Notes under the pieces: generated by a model
Seen by the model: only the letters and a program-made list of their open reading frames with translations
Databases searched by the model: none
What the model was told of the DNA's origin: nothing
Shown here: piece by piece, positions 26,459 to 34,935 of the stretch
Numbering within the stretch: the first letter of the stretch is position 1
Layout: each line of letters starts with the position of its first letter
Program-made: the position numbers and the translations under genes
Assembly (NCBI GenBank): GCA_028710415.1
Contig: JAQTUE010000026.1
Coordinates: forward strand, 1-64,000
Length of the DNA stretch: 64,000 nt
Source: Paludibacter sp.
GTDB taxonomy: Bacteria; Bacteroidota; Bacteroidia; Bacteroidales; Paludibacteraceae
Reading direction: 5' to 3'

Positions 26459-27391
26459 TTACTTCTTCATCCGGGCACTTAATTCTTTGTAAACCTGCTC
26501 ATACACGGGTGTCGCAATGCCGTGTTTTTTCCCCAGCTTCACTACTATTCCTGTCAGGGTATCCACTTCGGTGCTTTTACCGGCTATGAAATCACTGTGC
26601 ATCGAAGATGTCGTTTCAAAGGGGAGTTTCTCAAGTTGGTGAATGACTTTGGTGATAACACTCCTGTCTATTTCTGCTCCTTCGGCATGTGCCACTAATA
26701 ATAACTCTTCCAACAAGTTCATTAAAGTTGTTTTCCGTTCTTCATCTGTCAATAATGCTCCAAAGCTCACATTGAAATAGGAAGTCAGCGATGCAGTTGA
26801 TGATATGAAGAAGAACTTCTTCCAGATCACCGATAAGATGTTTTCATAAAAGGTGGCATCAATGCCTGCCTCCTTTAATATCTTTTCAAATGTAACCAAT
26901 CTTTCTGTGGTTTTGTTTTCATACCCGAAATTAAAACGGTGTAAATTCCCTGAACTTTCCACAACTCCGGGTTCGTTCAGCCTGGCCACAATATAGGTAC
27001 AGCCATTCCATACTTCTATCCCCGGAAGTAATGCACGTATGCGGGTAGAATTATCAATTCCGTTAAGCAAGGGCAGTATAACTGTATTTTCCCCTACACA
27101 AGGTTTAATCTGATGGATGGTATCCTCTAAATCATAACTTTTAGTGGTCATTATCACATAATCGGCAATCCCGATTTCACTTACATTATCGGTCGCCAGG
27201 GTTGGCTTTGCAACAAATGTCCCTATTTCGGTTATTACATTCAAGCCTGATTCCTGTACTTTTTTCAGGTGAGCACCCCGCGCTATAAAATAGATTTCTG
27301 TATCGGAATCTTCGGCATACTTCCTTGCCAATAATCCGCCATAATACCCTCCTACTCCACCGAGTCCTACAATTACAATCTTTGTTTTCAT
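26459..27391 (-). CDS. panE: 2-dehydropantoate 2-reductase (ketopantoate reductase)
   Basis: 310 residues. The Rossmann motif GLGGVGGYYGGLLA is at the N-terminus. The C-terminal helical domain contains the active-site Lys in VIWKKFFFISSTASLTSYF and the NPH-type binding segment GKSTEVDTLTGIVVKLGKKHGIATP. It reduces ketopantoate to pantoate with NADPH for pantothenate and CoA. Paralogues of this family act on other keto acids, and the gene stands alone rather than with panB/panC, so the symbol is the likeliest reading. It has its own promoter. Confidence 0.82.
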   Translation of the reverse strand: MKTKIVIVGLGGVGGYYGGLLARKYAEDSDTEIYFIARGAHLKKVQESGLNVITEIGTFVAKPTLATDNVSEIGIADYVIMTTKSYDLEDTIHQIKPCVGENTVILPLLNGIDNSTRIRALLPGIEVWNGCTYIVARLNEPGVVESSGNLHRFNFGYENKTTERLVTFEKILKEAGIDATFYENILSVIWKKFFFISSTASLTSYFNVSFGALLTDEERKTTLMNLLEELLLVAHAEGAEIDRSVITKVIHQLEKLPFETTSSMHSDFIAGKSTEVDTLTGIVVKLGKKHGIATPVYEQVYKELSARMKK

Positions 27392-27418
27392 ATCATTTTA
27401 TACTTAAAAAACTGAGTG

Positions 27419-27453
27419 CAAAGTTACCGATTTTTAAGCAAAAAACTCTCAAA
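27419..27453 (-). promoter_or_regulatory. Promoter of panE
   Basis: On the minus strand TAACTTTG (27419-27426) fits the -7 pattern exactly, and TTTG lies 23 bp upstream, at the long end of the usual spacing. The upstream element overlaps the neighbouring hairpin stem. Confidence 0.5.
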
Positions 27454-27480
27454 GAGTTCATAGAACCTTTGAGAGTTTTT
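27441..27480. terminator. Hairpin terminator between DUF2807 gene and panE
   Basis: The 14-bp stem AAAAACTCTCAAAG / CTTTGAGAGTTTTT ends in T on both strands. It probably ends the transcript arriving from the minus-strand side only if that transcript runs past panE's promoter; its position upstream of panE suggests insulation of panE. Confidence 0.55.
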
Positions 27481-27620
27481 TATTTAATGCCTGTATTTAT
27501 ATTAGAAACAAGAACTTCATTTGAATCATTGCAAGTCAAAAGTATCTTTTTTGGAGTATTTCCAAATCATCACTATTTATTTATTGGGAATTTCAAATGC
27601 TTGAATCACACACCCATTGC

Positions 27621-28352
27621 TTAGTTTTTATAGATATGCCCGCTTCCCGATAGGTTTGAATTCACACTGGGTGATCCTGAATAAACAATATCGCCTGAGC
27701 CAGACAGGAAAGCTTCCAGTTTGTCTTCAATATAGACATACATATTTCCACTTCCCGACAGGGTGCAGGTAGCATTCGTTGCTTTCATGTTTGAAAACCG
27801 GATATTGCCACTGCCTGAGATTTTAGTGTATAAATCCTGTACTGTACCGGTTGCATTCATATTTCCGCTTCCTGAAATCGTGGCTTCGAGTTTATCCAAC
27901 TGGCAGTTACATTTTAAATCAACATTTCCGCTTCCCGTCAATAACAGAAATTCCAGGTCATTAAAGGCGGAGTTCACTTTCAGGGTACCACTGCCTGCCA
28001 GTTTCAGCGAGTAGAGGGGATCGGGCATGGTGACAACAACTTTAGCTTTTGAATTCCATAAGTTGACAGTCAATGGATTCTTTTTAATGATCAACCGGTT
28101 GTTTACAACTTCAACATTTAAATACTGTATGATGTTTTCATAATCGGAAACACTGACTTTGTATGTATTTCCCTTTACAATTTCCACATCGGCAGCTGTT
28201 TGCAGTTCAATAGAAGTGAAATCGGTTGCAGTTCGGTTTTCGGTAACGATACTTCCGCTTCCGGATATGGCATTCAAATCCAGGAAGCAAGAGGTACTAA
28301 AGAATAACATAAATGCCATGATGACTGGTAAAAATAATTTTGTTGTTTTCAT
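27621..28352 (-). CDS. Head GIN domain (DUF2807) lipoprotein
   Basis: 243 residues. The signal peptide ends in the lipobox FSTSC (Cys near 22). The rest is a right-handed beta-helix-like DUF2807 domain with regularly spaced GSGS/GSGN/GSGD turns (LAGSGTLKV, LTGSGNVDL, ISGSGNMNA, LSGSGNMYV, LSGSGDIVY, LSGSGHIYK). The domain is widespread in Bacteroidota as a surface or periplasmic adhesin-like module; its ligand is unknown. It follows the outer-membrane receptor gene by 59 bp on the same strand and is likely co-expressed with it. Confidence 0.85.
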   Translation of the reverse strand: MKTTKLFLPVIMAFMLFFSTSCFLDLNAISGSGSIVTENRTATDFTSIELQTAADVEIVKGNTYKVSVSDYENIIQYLNVEVVNNRLIIKKNPLTVNLWNSKAKVVVTMPDPLYSLKLAGSGTLKVNSAFNDLEFLLLTGSGNVDLKCNCQLDKLEATISGSGNMNATGTVQDLYTKISGSGNIRFSNMKATNATCTLSGSGNMYVYIEDKLEAFLSGSGDIVYSGSPSVNSNLSGSGHIYKN

Positions 28353-28411
28353 TTGTTGGAGTTTTTAGTTTAAGTATTTATTAGTTTAGTCTGGAATTCA
28401 TTTGTATGTAA

Positions 28412-30832
28412 TTACTTCGAACTCCTGCTTTGTTCTTCGCTCGAAGCTGTAGATCGGTTTGCCCGGGTTGAGAAATTATCTTTTCCAAAACGGTAACTAA
28501 AGGAGATATTCAGTTTCCGCGAATCATATTTGTTTACTACATCAATGTCCAGGTTACTGTATCTGGTATAGGCTCCCGATCCGCCGGTATTGAAAAGATC
28601 GTTCACCGACAACCGGATGACACCTTTATCATTGAGCACCTTCCGTTGGAATCCAAGGTCTACACTGTATTGTGGTTTTATGGTGAAGTTCCCGATCAGT
28701 TGTTTCGACGTATAATATCCGCTTAACTCCATATTGATTTTAAAGGGGATTGTGAAGTTATTGCTCATGTTTCCCGAGTAGCTGAACCGTGTGAACTTTA
28801 CTACCTCCTCCAGATTGGAATTTACTTCCTTGTACATCCCTGTGATAGTCCCGCTCATCCGCCACCATTTTGCAGGTTCAAGCTGAAAGGTCTCGGAAGC
28901 ATTCCAATTGGTTGAATTACTCAGATTCTTCATGGTCTGGTATATTGTTTTGGTTACATCGTTTTGAAAAAGCACTTCGGAAAATAAATCTTTGGTATAA
29001 TTATATCCAATGCTGGTGATAAACAATCCTTTGAACGTATGGCTCAAACCTGCCGAATGAGTGAACTGGGGTCCTAATTCCGGATTTCCCTGATTATACG
29101 TGTACGGATCGAGCATCCATCTGAACGGATTCAACATGTGGTAGTTGGGCCGGCCGATCCGGTAACTGTATCTGAAATTGACAGTATTATCGGTATTCAG
29201 GGTCTGCAATACAAAGAACGATGGAAAAAGCTGCACATACGATTTTGTATTTACCTGGTTCGTAACCACCGAGTTTCCGTTTACATTCGTATTCTCCAAC
29301 CGTAAGCCCACTTGCAGGCTGGTATTTTTGAACTTGGCATTCCCGTTTACGTAAGCGGCCTGTATATCTTCCTTGTAAATGTAATTGTCGTTTTGAATCA
29401 GGTAGCCAGTCATGTCAATCCGGCTGTTATTGGTTACAAAACTGCTTTTTACACCGGCTTCAAAACCAATAGTCTTTGTAAAAGGATGCACAAAATCAAT
29501 CTTTGCAGTGAGGATATCAATATCTTCCCCTTGTTTCGTATTCAACGACGAATTCCGGTTCAAAAGATTACCCGATTTGTCAAAATAGGTTATGCTTTGA
29601 TCGCTGTTGGAATGGAAATAAAAACGGGCATAATCCGCATCTACCGACAACGAGGTTCCAAGGGTATCGATATCCCATTTATAATTGGCATTCAACGTTT
29701 TGCTGTCCCAGTTATTATTCCGGGTCGACGCGGTATTCAGTGTGGAATCCACATTCCGGTTTGAATCGGTAAAGGAGGTTTTGCTCAATTCGGTATCCAG
29801 GTTCGATCCAAAGTTCCCACGGAACATGACGCTGACCACATGGTTTTTCCTGATAAAATAATCCGCTCCCACCTTGTAATTATGGCTTCTGCCATCATAA
29901 TCGCCCTTATTATAAATCAATTGGTACTGGCCTGCCATGCTGGTTGAAGTAAACCGCCGTGTTGCATCCATTGAATTCCAGCCTCTCCAGTCATCGTACG
30001 AATAACTGCCGTATACATTCAACTTTCCAAAGTTCATGTTCAGGTCCAGGCCTCCGTTTTCGCGTAATTTGTTGGAGTAACTTAATCCGCCGTTGACACT
30101 TCCATTAAATCCGGGAGCCTTAAGATGTTTGGTTTTTATGTTGATAATACCCGAATTTCCTTCGGCATCAAATCGTGCCGGCGGATTTTCCATGATTTCA
30201 ATGCGATCCACATTCTTTCCCTGCATGCTCTTGAGCAAAATAGCCAGCTGGTCGGCTGATACATAAGTCGGTTTTTCGTCAATCAGCACTTTCACACCTT
30301 CTTTCCCTTTCAGGCTGATGTTGTCGTTGTTATCAATGGTTACGCCCGGCAATTTCTTTAATATTTCATACACGCTCTCATTCGTCGATGTAATCGATGC
30401 CTCGGGGTTTACCACCATTTTATCAACGGTCTGTTCAATAAACATCTTCTTCGCACTCACCTTCACTTCTGCCAGTTGATGCGCTGATTCATTTAATATT
30501 ATATTTTTTTCAATGACACGGTTTTTTGTGGCATCAATAACAATAGTTTCTTTTTCATTTTTGGAATAACCTATCATGCTCACCGATAAAGTATAAGCGC
30601 CTGATTTTAGTTTATCCAGTTTGAATTCGCCTTTTACATTGCAAACCTCTCCTTTCACCAATTCTTTGGTTTTAGGATTGATCAATGCAACCGTAGCGAA
30701 TTCTATCGGTTGATTCTTCGAGTCTGTGACACGACCGACTACCATATCGGATGCCAGGACATGGAAAGATAGAAATGAAATACATACCATTAAAAAAACA
30801 CGGCTTACGATCGAAATGCTGGAAAGTTTCAT
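28412..30832 (-). CDS. Outer-membrane beta-barrel receptor (TonB-dependent-like)
   Basis: 806 residues. A signal peptide is followed by a carboxypeptidase-regulatory-like domain (~30-115, GRVTDSKNQPIEFATVALI, VSMIGYSKNEK), a plug domain (~130-215, ESVYEILKKLPGVTIDNNDNISLKGKEGV in part, ENPPARFDAEGNSGIINIKTK in part), then a long barrel of the outer-membrane beta-barrel family 3 type. No SusD-like partner is present, so it is not a classic polysaccharide-utilisation pair. The downstream DUF2807 lipoprotein may be its accessory. The substrate is unknown. Confidence 0.87.
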   Translation of the reverse strand: MKLSSISIVSRVFLMVCISFLSFHVLASDMVVGRVTDSKNQPIEFATVALINPKTKELVKGEVCNVKGEFKLDKLKSGAYTLSVSMIGYSKNEKETIVIDATKNRVIEKNIILNESAHQLAEVKVSAKKMFIEQTVDKMVVNPEASITSTNESVYEILKKLPGVTIDNNDNISLKGKEGVKVLIDEKPTYVSADQLAILLKSMQGKNVDRIEIMENPPARFDAEGNSGIINIKTKHLKAPGFNGSVNGGLSYSNKLRENGGLDLNMNFGKLNVYGSYSYDDWRGWNSMDATRRFTSTSMAGQYQLIYNKGDYDGRSHNYKVGADYFIRKNHVVSVMFRGNFGSNLDTELSKTSFTDSNRNVDSTLNTASTRNNNWDSKTLNANYKWDIDTLGTSLSVDADYARFYFHSNSDQSITYFDKSGNLLNRNSSLNTKQGEDIDILTAKIDFVHPFTKTIGFEAGVKSSFVTNNSRIDMTGYLIQNDNYIYKEDIQAAYVNGNAKFKNTSLQVGLRLENTNVNGNSVVTNQVNTKSYVQLFPSFFVLQTLNTDNTVNFRYSYRIGRPNYHMLNPFRWMLDPYTYNQGNPELGPQFTHSAGLSHTFKGLFITSIGYNYTKDLFSEVLFQNDVTKTIYQTMKNLSNSTNWNASETFQLEPAKWWRMSGTITGMYKEVNSNLEEVVKFTRFSYSGNMSNNFTIPFKINMELSGYYTSKQLIGNFTIKPQYSVDLGFQRKVLNDKGVIRLSVNDLFNTGGSGAYTRYSNLDIDVVNKYDSRKLNISFSYRFGKDNFSTRANRSTASSEEQSRSSK

Positions 30833-31022
30833 ATGGGTAGTTTTTTAAATTGCTGTTAACTAAATGGGTCAATTAATTTTGAATCAGTCGAATATCGGAA
30901 TAGATGTTTTTTACTGTAAAAGATAGTTTTGGTTTAGGTAATGAGTTTTCCGGATGTTTCCTTTATTCTTAATCATCAGGGAATCTTCCAACTCATTGAA
31001 TTCTTTGTGTTTTTAGTCGGGT

Positions 31023-31056
31023 AGCAAGAACAATCTTTTTATTGATTGTTCTTGCT
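31023..31056 (-). terminator. Hairpin after the 120-residue secreted protein gene
   Basis: Perfect 13-bp stem AGCAAGAACAATC / GATTGTTCTTGCT with an 8-base loop, 12 bp beyond the stop of the gene at 31069. There is no T-run after the stem on the minus strand, so it may stabilise the mRNA end rather than terminate. Confidence 0.5.
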
Positions 31057-31068
31057 TGTCCGGTTGAT

Positions 31069-31431
31069 TTACTTTTTGGCAATCTTTTCGGTTGTCAGTA
31101 TTACCGGAAAAACTTCTCCTGATTGTTTGATCACACCTACAAAATTAAATTCACTATTCAATGTGCCAAGATATTCAATACCGGCATTCGAAATTTCGAG
31201 CTTGATAATTGAATCATTAAAACTTGTGTACGTAACCGGTATTCCAAATGCTTTCTGATCCGGACTGTCCATGGTTGCCTTAAGTCCCGATTTCGTATTC
31301 GAGATATGAAACACCACTCTTAATTCTTTCCCGTTGAGATTTAATTTACCATACCATTTCCCTGAAATGTTCTGGCCAAACATAGATACTGATGCCAAAA
31401 CGACTGCTAATACTACTAATGCCTTTTTCAT
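31069..31431 (-). CDS. Stand-alone N-terminal domain of secreted hydrolases
   Basis: 120 residues with a signal peptide (ending VSMFGQ). The body (ISGKWYGKLNLNGKELRVVFHI, TMDSPDQKAFGIPV, YLGTLN) resembles the small beta domain that precedes the catalytic domain in many Bacteroidota secreted alpha/beta hydrolases. Here the protein stops cleanly after that domain and no catalytic domain follows. It could be a decayed hydrolase, or a binding domain used by itself. The resemblance is from memory of the family and should be tested by search. Confidence 0.6.
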   Translation of the reverse strand: MKKALVVLAVVLASVSMFGQNISGKWYGKLNLNGKELRVVFHISNTKSGLKATMDSPDQKAFGIPVTYTSFNDSIIKLEISNAGIEYLGTLNSEFNFVGVIKQSGEVFPVILTTEKIAKK

Positions 31432-32116
31432 TTTTGTTAAATTTTAAATTGTTGGTTTTATTGATTTATTTAAAAGTAATCCCTTAGTTCTTCCTTTTTA
31501 GTGATTGTATTTATCAATTCTAATGACGACAAAAACCTGTAAACCTTACATCAGTTTGTATCTTTTTGATTTTCTTAATAGCTCATTTTATTTTTTTATT
31601 TCTGATCAATCAGAATTCGAAACAAAAGTATTATTCATTTATATTCCACACAACTAATAGATAGTGAGCACCCTGAATGGAATGTTGAACGCCCCGGATT
31701 GAAGATTGAATGGTTTTTATAATTAGACGAAACGAACCGGGTGTTTGGATTTAGGAATGAAAAAAATATTTTTGTTTCTTCAAAAACAGGTTGTTTTTGA
31801 TCCTTTCATTTGGCTTGATATGCCACCCTTGGGCTTGTATTTTCGGATAGCATGAATCGCTGGATTTGAATAAAAGAAAGGTTGGCTTCTCAGATTTATT
31901 TTTTTAGGCAACATGATTAAGTGTGAAAATCATAAGCAATTTTACATATCCTATAACCACTTCAGGCTTAAAAAAAATTCATCATTTATCTTTTATTCTA
32001 CTATAAGATTGCTTTTTGTTTACTATAATTGTAATTCAAACACGGAATTCGTAACATGGAACGCCTGCCTTCAAACTCTTCAAATTGAAATGTAGTGCAA
32101 ATCCCGATTCCCCGGA
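31432..32116. other. Gene-free stretch (left part of a 1.2 kb gap)
   Basis: No convincing gene. A 60-codon open frame at 31913-32095 has low-complexity, AT-driven composition and no family resemblance. The 31650-31900 part is less AT-rich than the rest but is not open in any frame and shows no RNA fold I recognise. Confidence 0.45.
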
Positions 32117-32160
32117 ACTTCAAATTCTTCAAACTCTTCAAACTCTTCAAACATCAAACC
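32117..32160 (+). repeat. Short tandem repeat, 9-bp TTCAAACTC units
   Basis: Four units of TTCAAACTC type (TTCAAATTC, TTCAAACTC twice, TTCAAACAT) ending in CAAACC. It directly precedes the inverted array at 32171. Confidence 0.7.
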
Positions 32161-32170
32161 TTTATAATGT

Positions 32171-32353
32171 CTTCACGATGTCGTCACGATGTTGCCGGTA
32201 ATCTTTAAATAACAAAATAATAAACCAGTAATAATCCACATATATTCCATATCTATTTAAGTATGGATTATATATGGATCATATATGGATTATATATGGA
32301 TTATATATGGATTACCGGCAACATCGTGGCGACATCATGGCATTATCGTGAAG
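32171..32353. repeat. 11-bp-period inverted array, element III
   Basis: The outer arms pair over 19 perfect bp (32185-32203 with 32310-32328) and again at their ends (32171-32179 with 32345-32353). The arms read in 11-bp steps (CTTCACGATGT, CGTCACGATGT / ACATCGTGGCG, ACATCATGGCA, TTATCGTGAAG). Inside is a second 11-bp array, TATGGATTATA, repeated four and a half times (32262-32313), facing its own degenerate complement at about 32229-32253. The unit sequence differs from elements I and II but the period and the inverted design are the same. Confidence 0.75.
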
Positions 32354-32660
32354 AAATCCTGTTGGGCAGGAATTGAACAAAAATCGCTTTAAATTTGATG
32401 GGTTATTGCAGGTTTTCAAGTCGAAACAAGCTGTTTAACTGCATAATAAAAATTGAAATGAAGATAATTTAATATTTTGAAGAAAGTTAAATAGGAGAAT
32501 GATCTAAAAAAAACAAACTGATTGCAGGGATAGTTATGCCCGGCAACCAGTTTATGTATGAAATTTCATTCCCAGTGGAAAAGAAAAGGGAAGTCAAATA
32601 TAGAATATCTTTTAAAGCCAGAAAACAATTTGTTTGGTTATAAGGTCATTAAATTTGGGA
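32354..32660. other. Gene-free stretch right of element III
   Basis: AT-rich, no open frame worth naming and no hairpin of note. It is the 3' flank of the minus-strand CoA-binding gene. Confidence 0.4.
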
Positions 32661-33119
32661 CTATTTAGGAAGTCCGCCAAAGAACTGTTTGAGCCTGCAA
32701 TGGAATTTGTGAATGCCTTCGGGTTGGGTGAACATGAAAATGCAATGATTGTGAATGAGGTTCACATTATTATCCTCCGAAAATTCGATGGCATTTAAAG
32801 TTTCTGATTGCTGTTGAATCCAGATGTGCTTGATTCCTTTGGCGATGGCATGATTGATGACCATTTCGGTTTGGCTTTTAGAAGTCAGTACCAGCAAATG
32901 ATCAATTTCAGAAGGCAGTTGCATGATTGATTGTACACGGTGTGTATCCGCTTTAACCTGTTCAAATTCAGGATTAACAAGCCACAGGTCGTACCCAAGT
33001 GTATCTAAATGTTTGGCAACCTGGGCGCTGAAGCTTTTCTCGTTGCGCGAAGCCCCGGCAATCGCCATGGATTGGCAATCCAGGAAATCGGTGATGTTTT
33101 GTTTGGTTATTGGTTTCAT
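32661..33119 (-). CDS. CoA-binding domain protein (YccU-like)
   Basis: 152 residues, a single Rossmann-type CoA-binding domain of the type found in succinyl-CoA synthetase alpha subunits: SMAIAGASRNEKSFSAQVAKHLDTLGYDL, LVNPE, IDHLLVLT, GIKHIWIQQQSE, NCIF-type Cys in HNHCIFMF. The free-standing version is widespread and of unknown role; it may bind CoA or an acyl-CoA. It is a single gene with a 147-bp gap from the membrane protein upstream. Confidence 0.8.
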   Translation of the reverse strand: MKPITKQNITDFLDCQSMAIAGASRNEKSFSAQVAKHLDTLGYDLWLVNPEFEQVKADTHRVQSIMQLPSEIDHLLVLTSKSQTEMVINHAIAKGIKHIWIQQQSETLNAIEFSEDNNVNLIHNHCIFMFTQPEGIHKFHCRLKQFFGGLPK

Positions 33120-33266
33120 AGTTCAGTATGTATTAATGGAAGATTAAAAACATTCTATCAAACAAGGATTATAGGTCTTAAAACCACTATACGTGGTCAA
33201 TTTTAAACATTTGAATCACGGAGAGCCAACTTCTCTACAATTAGAAGATTAGTCCTTAAAACAGTT

Positions 33267-33608
33267 TTAAATCAACCGGAAAATGACAGTGAGCAATCCA
33301 AGGACAAATATTGTTGTAAAAATTTGCTTGTTATACCGGGCGATCAAAAGGGGCAAATAAATGTCAAAGTTATCCTTTGTCGACCCGGAATACTTCCTGG
33401 CAATAATTGTCAGGGGACACATCATTTTAAATGCGGCAAGTACTGCCCCTTCGAGTACGACAACTGATACTGCCAGCCAGGTAAAAAGATTTACCCGATT
33501 GGTTATCCCACAGTACAAGACGTAGAATATCACGGCGACCATGAATATCCAAACCAAGGTATGGATAAGTTTTACAGTGCGTAATTTTTGGTTGTTATTC
33601 ATTGCCAT
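33267..33608 (-). CDS. Small membrane protein, DUF2784-like
   Basis: 113 residues with three to four predicted membrane helices (about 12-32, 40-62, 95-112). The motif FKMMCPLTIIARKY between helices resembles the CPLT signature of DUF2784 proteins. Function unknown. It begins 39 bp after the LytTR regulator stop on the same strand and is plausibly a target or member of that signalling operon. Confidence 0.6.
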   Translation of the reverse strand: MAMNNNQKLRTVKLIHTLVWIFMVAVIFYVLYCGITNRVNLFTWLAVSVVVLEGAVLAAFKMMCPLTIIARKYSGSTKDNFDIYLPLLIARYNKQIFTTIFVLGLLTVIFRLI

Positions 33609-33647
33609 AACTGCATTCTACATTTTAGATTGAAAAATAGTTGATTA

Positions 33648-34439
33648 CTAAATCAGTTTTTTTGAGAGACTATCTACTTTCTCCCCATCCATCCACCGTT
33701 TAAATTCGGTTACCTTTTCGAGGCTTACAAAGATAGTTTCATCAGTGGGGGGATTCAATACTACTTTCAACCTGCTTTTGGGATAAATGATGACATTGGC
33801 AATGGCATTCAACCTGACAAAGTACTGGCGGTTGATTCGGAAGAATTCTTCCGGGTTCAGTTGATCCTTGAGGGTGTCAAGACTCAGGTCGAGTGAATAC
33901 TGGCTTTTGGAATTCATCACCACAAAGGTAATGCCGCTTGTGGAGAAGAAATAGGCAATATCCTGCACATGGATTGACTTTAACTTTTCACCGACAGTCA
34001 CCAGAAACCTGTCGCGATAAGCAGGTTGGTTGGGAAGCAAGAGTTTGCGTAGCTCTACAGGATCGACAAATACATTCTTTTCAGAGTCCCACTGTTTATA
34101 CTTCGAAATAGCCTGAAACAATTCTTCCTTGTTGATCGGTTTCAGCAAATAATCGATACTTCTGAGTTTGAAGGCTTTGATGGCATATTCATCATAGGCT
34201 GTGGTAAAGATAATTTTCGACTGTACCTGCACCTGTTCGAAGATGGCAAAGCTCAGATCGTCTTCCAGCTGGATGTCCAGAAAGATCAGGTCGGGATGCG
34301 GATGGTTCTTAAACCAGGCAACCGATTCCTTGACCGATTGCAATTTGGCTACCACTTCAATCGCCGGGTCGCATTCATGAATCAGGTTTTCAAGCCGCCG
34401 GGCAGCATAATCTTCGTCTTCAATAATGATTGTTCTCAT
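33648..34439 (-). CDS. LytTR-family response regulator
   Basis: 263 residues. The receiver domain is at 1-115 with the acidic pocket IIIEDED and phospho-acceptor Asp55 in PDLIFLDI, Thr in IIFTTAYDEYA, and Lys in DYLLKPI. The LytTR DNA-binding domain is at ~145-250 (FLVTVGEKLKSIHVQDIAYF, FFRINRQYFVRLNAI). It should bind direct repeats upstream of target genes when phosphorylated by a LytS-type kinase. It lies third in a same-strand series: six-PAS kinase, receiver-only regulator, this regulator. Its receiver is paralogous to the neighbour at 34504. Confidence 0.9.
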   Translation of the reverse strand: MRTIIIEDEDYAARRLENLIHECDPAIEVVAKLQSVKESVAWFKNHPHPDLIFLDIQLEDDLSFAIFEQVQVQSKIIFTTAYDEYAIKAFKLRSIDYLLKPINKEELFQAISKYKQWDSEKNVFVDPVELRKLLLPNQPAYRDRFLVTVGEKLKSIHVQDIAYFFSTSGITFVVMNSKSQYSLDLSLDTLKDQLNPEEFFRINRQYFVRLNAIANVIIYPKSRLKVVLNPPTDETIFVSLEKVTEFKRWMDGEKVDSLSKKLI

Positions 34440-34503
34440 AAAATAATTTACTGTTTAATCATTTACTATTTACAAATATTAAAACAACTGAAATTATCAT
34501 TTG

Positions 34504-34917
34504 TTACTTATGCGGATTGATTATATCGTTAAATATCTCAGGATTCACGGGACATTGATTATTGGGTTGATGCCGGTATTTCGCGATCATTTTGTTCAGA
34601 TCATCCTGAATAATAGGTTTTAGTAAAAAATCAATTCCTTTCAGGTGAAAAGCACGTGTTGCAAGTTCATCAGTAGCTGTTGTAAAAACAATGGCACAAC
34701 AAATGGAAACTTCTTTAAAAATGGCAAAACTCAGGTCGTCATCCAAATGGATATCCAGGAATATCAGGTCAGGTTCCGGATTACTTTTAAACCAGGCGAT
34801 GGATTCTTTCACCGATTCCAGTTTGGCAGCCACCTCAATAGTCGGGTCGAATTCACGGATCATATTCTCCAGTCGACGGGCTGCAAACATTTCATCTTCT
34901 ATGATTACTATTCTCAT
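34504..34917 (-). CDS. Receiver-only response regulator, paralogue of the LytTR regulator
   Basis: 137 residues. It is a complete receiver domain with Asp55 in PDLIFLDI, a Thr-Ala-Thr-Asp version of the signalling loop, and the Lys in DFLLKPI. By eye, 44 of the first 60 residues match the receiver of the LytTR regulator just downstream. It has no output domain; the protein ends ~20 residues after the receiver, and no LytTR remnant is seen in the 64-bp gap. It may act as a phosphate sink, or by protein contact. It starts 18 bp after the kinase stop, so co-expression is near certain. Confidence 0.88.
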   Translation of the reverse strand: MRIVIIEDEMFAARRLENMIREFDPTIEVAAKLESVKESIAWFKSNPEPDLIFLDIHLDDDLSFAIFKEVSICCAIVFTTATDELATRAFHLKGIDFLLKPIIQDDLNKMIAKYRHQPNNQCPVNPEIFNDIINPHK

Positions 34918-34935
34918 TGTTTTAAATTTAGAGTA

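Noticed and set aside
31913..32095. 60-codon open frame in the 1.2 kb gap
   Set aside because: AT-driven composition (Phe, Tyr, Lys, Asn), no promoter, no family resemblance.
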